From assembly GCA_003417655.1 (NCBI GenBank), contig QVMW01000025.1:1-36471 (forward strand): a DNA stretch of 36,471 nucleotides. Reading direction: 5' to 3'. A program made the translations under genes and the position numbers. Under the pieces are notes generated by a model. It searched no databases. It was not told where the DNA came from and was given only the letters and a program-made list of their open reading frames with translations. This DNA comes from Rhodobacteraceae bacterium 63075 (GTDB lineage: Bacteria > Pseudomonadota > Alphaproteobacteria > Rhodobacterales > Rhodobacteraceae). The stretch's first letter is position 1, and the number at the start of each line of letters is the position of its first letter. Below, in pieces: positions 32,781 to 36,471 of this stretch.

Positions 32781-33410
32781 ATGATCTTCTACGATTGCAC
32801 CACCGCGCCCAATCCGCGCCGCGCGCGCATGTTCATCGCCGAAAAGGGCCTCGAGATCGAGACCCGCGAGGTCTCGATGGTCAAGGGCGAGCAGCTCTCC
32901 GAGGCGTTTCGCGCCATCAACCCGCGCGCCACGATCCCCGTTCTGGTGACCGACGAAGGCACGGCGCTGACCGAGAACATCGCCATCGCGAGCTACCTCG
33001 AGGAGATCGCCCCCGAGCCGCCCCTCATGGGCACAGGCCCCGATGAAAGGGCGCGCGTGCTGATGTGGAACGCCATCGCCGAATCCCAGGGCGGCCAGCC
33101 CATCGGCGAGGCCTTCCGCAACGCCCACCCGGCCATGAAGGGCCGCGCCCTGCCCGGCCCGCTCGACCTGCCGCAGATCCCCGAACTGGCCGAGCGCAGC
33201 CTCACCCGGGTCGACGCCTTCTTCGACCTGCTCGAAGAGCGGCTCTCGCAAAGCCCCTGGCTCGCCGGGGAGCACTTCTCGCTGGCCGATATCACCGCCT
33301 TCGTCTTCGTCGATTTCGCCCGCGTCATCAAGCGCCGTATCCCGGAAGCCAGCAGCGCCAGCCTTGACTGGTTCGAGCGCATCAAGGCGCGCCCCTCGGC
33401 CAGCCTCTGA
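32781..33410 (+). CDS. Glutathione S-transferase family protein (209 aa)
   Basis: The N-terminal thioredoxin-like domain (about 1-80) begins MIFYDCTTAPNPRRARMFIA and has the cis-Pro region RATIPVLVTDEGTALTENIA, where the Glu-Asn pair binds the glutathione gamma-glutamyl group. The C-terminal all-helical domain contains SPWLAGEHFSLADITAFVF, the N-capping box of the family. The substrate is unknown. It lies 27 bp after metK and before trmB, all in the same direction, and may be co-transcribed. Confidence 0.92.
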   Translation: MIFYDCTTAPNPRRARMFIAEKGLEIETREVSMVKGEQLSEAFRAINPRATIPVLVTDEGTALTENIAIASYLEEIAPEPPLMGTGPDERARVLMWNAIAESQGGQPIGEAFRNAHPAMKGRALPGPLDLPQIPELAERSLTRVDAFFDLLEERLSQSPWLAGEHFSLADITAFVFVDFARVIKRRIPEASSASLDWFERIKARPSASL

Positions 33411-33463
33411 TCTGCCTGTGACAGGCTTTGACATCCCCGCCCCGCGCGCCTAAACCGCGCGCC

Positions 33464-34186
33464 ATGAGCGAAAAATCCGGCGACAAGCACCCCTCCGGCG
33501 CCCCCTGGCGCAATTTCTACGGCCGTTTCAAGGGCAAGGGCCTGCGCGCCTCCCAGGAGGCCTATCTCGACGAGGACCTGGCAAGGCTCTCGCCCGGCCC
33601 GGTGTCATGGGAAGAAAACCCCGATCGCGCGCCGCTCGACCTCGCGGCGCTTTTCGGCACCCGCGACATCTGGCTCGAAGTGGGCTTCGGGGGGGGCGAA
33701 CACATGGTCCACCAGGCCGCGGCCAACCCCGGTATCGGCCTTCTCGGCTGCGAGCCCTATATCAACGGCGTCGCCATGCTGCTTGGCAAGATCCGCGAGG
33801 CCGGAACGGACAATATCCGCATCCACCCCGGCGACGCGCGCGATCTTTTCGACGTGCTGCCCGCGGCCTCGATCTCCCGCGCCTTCCTGCTCTACCCCGA
33901 CCCCTGGCCGAAAAAACGCCACCACCGCCGCCGCTTCGTCACGCCCGAACATCTCGCGCCGCTTTCCGACAAGCTCAAGCCGGGCGCGATCCTCCGGGTG
34001 GCCACCGATATTCCCGACTACGTGCGCCAGACGCTGGAACAGGTCCCCCGCCACGGCTTCGAATGGCTCGCAGAACGCCCCGCCGACTGGCGCGAACCCT
34101 GGGATGACTGGCTGCCGACGCGCTACGAGCAAAAGGCCCTGCGCGAGGGGCGCACCCCGCACTACCTCACCTTCCGCAAGCGCTGA
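33464..34186 (+). CDS. trmB: tRNA (guanine-N7-)-methyltransferase
   Basis: TrmB uses SAM to make m7G46 in tRNA. The 240-aa chain has the SAM motif IWLEVGFGGGEHMV, the GCEPYINGVAML block, the substrate-binding LLYPDPWPKKRHHRRRF signature, and the C-terminal TRYEQKALREGRTPHYLTF. The ATG at 33464 is preferred because relatives begin near here; a longer frame has no ribosome site. It is convergent with fabI, with repeat copy D between them. Confidence 0.95.
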   Translation: MSEKSGDKHPSGAPWRNFYGRFKGKGLRASQEAYLDEDLARLSPGPVSWEENPDRAPLDLAALFGTRDIWLEVGFGGGEHMVHQAAANPGIGLLGCEPYINGVAMLLGKIREAGTDNIRIHPGDARDLFDVLPAASISRAFLLYPDPWPKKRHHRRRFVTPEHLAPLSDKLKPGAILRVATDIPDYVRQTLEQVPRHGFEWLAERPADWREPWDDWLPTRYEQKALREGRTPHYLTFRKR

Positions 34187-34234
34187 AAAGGCGTCCTGCC
34201 CCGCGTTCTTCCGCGTGCCCCGGCGCTGCCTGCC

Positions 34235-34316
34235 CTTCTTCTGGCTGAAAATATCCCGGGGGGTCCGGGGGGCTGGCCCCCCGGCCCGTCGGATTTTCGC
34301 ACAGCGAAAATCCGAC
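34235..34316 (-). repeat. Composite two-hairpin repeat, copy D
   Basis: Read on the minus strand from the fabI stop, it has a perfect 13-bp stem (34288-34316, GTCGGATTTTCGC arms) and a perfect 9-bp stem (34265-34284, CCGGGGGGC arms). The tail CCCCCCGGGATATTTTCAGC then runs to AGAAGAAG. It starts right after the stop codon and fits a terminator role for fabI as well as membership in the repeat family. Confidence 0.8.
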
Positions 34317-34317
34317 C

Positions 34318-35106
34318 TCAGAGATTTTCCTGCTGCGGCATGCCGAGCACATGGAAGCCGCCATCGACGCGGACGATCTCCCCGGTGGTGCAGGCACCCG
34401 CGTCGGAGGCGAGGTGCACGGCCGTGCCGCCTACCGCTTCGAGCGTCGCATTGGCGCGCAAAGGTGCATTCATGTCCGTGTGCTTGTAGGTCGCTCGCGC
34501 CCCGCCGATGGCCGCGCCCGCGAGCGTCTTCATCGGCCCGGGGCTGATCGCGTTGACGCGGATGCCTTCCGGCCCGAGATCATTGGCCAGGTAACGCACC
34601 GTTGCCTCGAGCGCCGCCTTGGCCACGCCCATGACGTTGTAATTCGGCGTCACGCGCGTCGAGCCCATATAGGTCAGCGTCAGGATCGTCCCGCCATGCT
34701 CGACCATCATCGGATGCGCCCGCCGCGCCACCTCGATGAGGCTGTAGGCCGAGATATCCAGCGAGGCCTTGAAGTTCTCGCGGCTCGTGTTGAGGATCCG
34801 CCCGGTCAGCTCGCTCTTGTCGCTGTAGGCGATCGCGTGAACGAGAAAATCGAGACTGTCCCAGCGCGCGCCCAGCTCTTCGAAAGCACGGTCGAGCGAG
34901 GCGTCGTCGGTCACGTCCACATCGACCATGAAATCGCTGCCCACGGACGCCGCCAGCGGCTCGAGCCGCTTGCCGAAGGCCTCGCCCTGGTAGGTGAAGG
35001 CCAGCTCCGCCCCCGCATCGGCCATCGCCTTGGCGATCCCCCAGGCGATCGAGCGTTCATTGGCCACACCCATGATGAGGCCGCGTTTTCCGGACATCGC
35101 GCCCAT
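34318..35106 (-). CDS. fabI: Enoyl-ACP reductase (NADH), FabI type
   Basis: FabI carries out the last reduction of each fatty-acid elongation cycle. The 262-aa SDR-fold chain has the cofactor loop GLIMGVANERSIAWGIAKAM and the catalytic Tyr146, Tyr156 and Lys163 (ILTLTYMGSTR, then YNVMGVAKAALEATVRYLA, Tyr-x6-Lys), followed by ISPGPMKTLAG. The ATG at 35106 has GGAG seven bases upstream and is preferred over an in-frame GTG two codons earlier that overlaps the fabB stop. It is co-transcribed with fabB. Confidence 0.96.
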   Translation of the reverse strand: MGAMSGKRGLIMGVANERSIAWGIAKAMADAGAELAFTYQGEAFGKRLEPLAASVGSDFMVDVDVTDDASLDRAFEELGARWDSLDFLVHAIAYSDKSELTGRILNTSRENFKASLDISAYSLIEVARRAHPMMVEHGGTILTLTYMGSTRVTPNYNVMGVAKAALEATVRYLANDLGPEGIRVNAISPGPMKTLAGAAIGGARATYKHTDMNAPLRANATLEAVGGTAVHLASDAGACTTGEIVRVDGGFHVLGMPQQENL

Positions 35107-35108
35107 GC

Positions 35109-36341
35109 TCACTCTCCCCGATACTTCGACAGGATCATCGAGCCGTTGGTGCCGCCGAACCCGAAGGAATTGGTCATCACCGAATCGAGCCCTGCGCCCT
35201 CCACCGTCTCGGTGGCGATCTCCTTCGGGCTCAGCGCCGGGTCGAGCTCGTCGACGTTGATCGACGGGATGAGGAAGTCATGTTCCAGCGCCAGCAGGCA
35301 ATAGACGGCCTCCTGCGCCCCCGTCGCGCCCTGGCTGTGCCCGGTCATCGACTTGGTGGAGCTGACGGGCGGCGTGCTGCCTGTCCCGAAAACACGCCGC
35401 ACCGCCTCGATCTCGCCGACATCGCCCACCGGCGTCGAGGTGCCGTGCGCGTTGATGTAGCTCACGCGCCGCCCCTCGGGCAGCGTGTCCAGCGCCAGCC
35501 GCATGGCGCGCTCGCCGCCCTCGCCCGACGGGGCCACCATGTCGGCGCCATCGGAGGTCGCGCCGTAGCCCGTCACCTCGGCATAGATCTTCGCACCGCG
35601 CGCCTTGGCATGTTCCAGATCTTCGAGCACAAGAATGCCGCCGCCCCCGCCGATGACGAAACCGTCACGGTTCGCATCGAAGGCGCGCGACGCTTTTTCC
35701 GGCGTGTCGTTATACTTGCTGCTCATCGCGCCCATCGCATCGAAAAGGCACGAAAGCGTCCAGTCCAGCTCCTCGCCGCCGCCGGCGAACATCACATCCT
35801 GCTTGCCCAGCATGATCTGCTCGGCGGCGTTGCCGATGCAATGCAGCGAGGTCGAGCAGGCGGAGGTGATCGAATAGTTGATGCCCTTGATCTGGTAGGC
35901 CGTCGAGAGGTTCGCCGAAATCGTCGACGACATGCATTTCGGCACGGCAAAGGGCCCGATCCGCTTCGGGCTGCCGCTTTTCAGCACGGTCTGGTGCGCG
36001 GCGAACATGGCGCTGGTCGAGGGCCCGCCCGAGCCGGCCACGAGGCCTGTGCGCGGGTTGACGATGTCGCTCTCTTCCAGCCCGGCATCGGCAATCGCCT
36101 GGCCCATCGCGATATAGGCATAGGCCGCCCCCGGCCCCATGAAGCGCAGCGTGCGCTTGTCCACGTGCTCGGCGACATCGAGCTTCACATCACCCGCGAT
36201 CTGGCTGCGAAAGCCATGCTCGGCCATGGCCTCATTGGCCGTGATCCCGGATTTGCCCGCCTTCAGCGAGGCGAGAACTTCCTCTGCATTGTTTCCGATG
36301 GAGGAAACGACCCCCAATCCTGTGACAACTACGCGGCGCAT
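35109..36341 (-). CDS. fabB: Beta-ketoacyl-ACP synthase I
   Basis: FabB condenses malonyl-ACP with acyl-ACP and is needed for unsaturated fatty acids. The 410-aa thiolase-fold chain has the catalytic Cys162 ([14 protein letters not shown]), His299 ([12 protein letters not shown]), Lys330 and His335 ([14 protein letters not shown]). GGGAGG lies about five bases before the ATG at 36341. fabA often precedes fabB in proteobacteria, but no FabA C-terminus is readable in the 130 bp that remain upstream. Confidence 0.95.
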   Translation of the reverse strand: MRRVVVTGLGVVSSIGNNAEEVLASLKAGKSGITANEAMAEHGFRSQIAGDVKLDVAEHVDKRTLRFMGPGAAYAYIAMGQAIADAGLEESDIVNPRTGLVAGSGGPSTSAMFAAHQTVLKSGSPKRIGPFAVPKCMSSTISANLSTAYQIKGINYSITSACSTSLHCIGNAAEQIMLGKQDVMFAGGGEELDWTLSCLFDAMGAMSSKYNDTPEKASRAFDANRDGFVIGGGGGILVLEDLEHAKARGAKIYAEVTGYGATSDGADMVAPSGEGGERAMRLALDTLPEGRRVSYINAHGTSTPVGDVGEIEAVRRVFGTGSTPPVSSTKSMTGHSQGATGAQEAVYCLLALEHDFLIPSINVDELDPALSPKEIATETVEGAGLDSVMTNSFGFGGTNGSMILSKYRGE

Positions 36342-36471
36342 GCGGCCTCCCAATTCTTTGCTAAGGCCTGTTTAGGTGAGCAGAGGCGATGGAGCAAGGA
36401 GGTTGCGCGTCACGGCTTGCAACGGGCGATGACTGGGGCGAATGGCAGCAATGCGCAGGGAGCGGGGTTTG
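36342..36471. other. Right edge, upstream of fabB
   Basis: The last 130 bp hold the fabB ribosome site and presumably part of its promoter. No coding frame that I recognise, and no fabA end, is seen. Confidence 0.4.

Noticed and set aside
31647..33434. 595-codon minus-strand frame opposite metK and the GST gene
   Set aside because: Shadow of two well-supported genes.
36342..36471. Possible fabA 3' end upstream of fabB
   Set aside because: No frame reads as the FabA C-terminus; the one frame ending just before fabB bears no resemblance to it.

Overview
The window is a GC-rich, densely packed piece of an alphaproteobacterial chromosome, most likely from the Rhodobacteraceae (Roseobacter group). 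Gene content and order show this: aroA-cmk-rpsA-ihfB, phoH-ybeY-corC-lnt-metK, trpF and trpB apart from trpA, fabB-fabI, and a SAM/SAH-type riboswitch in front of metK. All identifications come from reading the sequence and from knowledge of the families; no database search was run.

Layout. (1) About 1-3.85 kb is an AT-richer accessory segment. It holds a compact minus-strand run of small phage- or satellite-like genes (AlpA-type regulator, two tiny ORFs, an XRE regulator, a 60-aa ORF and a partial ORF at the edge), a Hint-domain protein and a 174-bp element with inverted repeats. It lies directly at the 3' end of tRNA-Ser(GCU), the usual place for an integrated element. (2) 4.0-12.5 kb carries a small HTH gene with palindromic operator candidates, ychF divergent from trpA, lldD, a sulfotransferase-like gene, rplY, an FkbM-type methyltransferase, pth, a membrane-anchored serine hydrolase and a coupled DUF2237 gene. 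(3) 12.5-14.5 kb, minus strand, holds two exported proteins with a PepSY-like N-terminal domain followed by more than 100 residues of almost pure Asp/Gly/Glu repeats (one with His). They sit upstream of a membrane-tethered LuxR-type regulator. This is the strongest candidate for an undescribed system. (4) 14.7-17.7 kb is trpB, a 77-aa conserved ORF, trpF, lapA and ihfB, with an array of four palindromes in front of trpB. (5) 18.1-23.2 kb is aroA-cmk-aldo/keto reductase-rpsA. (6) 23.5-34.2 kb holds a glycosyltransferase-like gene divergent from miaB, an OmpA-like protein and a lipoprotein that share a short two-cysteine domain, then phoH-ybeY-corC-lnt, riboswitch-metK, a GST and trmB. (7) The right end is fabB-fabI on the minus strand.

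How the genes fit together. Most genes are core functions: translation (rplY, pth, rpsA, ybeY, miaB, trmB), tryptophan and chorismate synthesis (trpA, trpB, trpF, aroA), fatty acid synthesis (fabB, fabI), envelope (lnt, lapA, OmpA-like) and methyl supply (metK). Four copies of a composite two-hairpin repeat (near 7.9, 20.1, 28.3 and 34.3 kb) lie in gaps at gene ends. Many structured intergenic elements remain after the genes are accounted for, and these, together with the acidic-repeat cluster, are where the unexplained signal lies.
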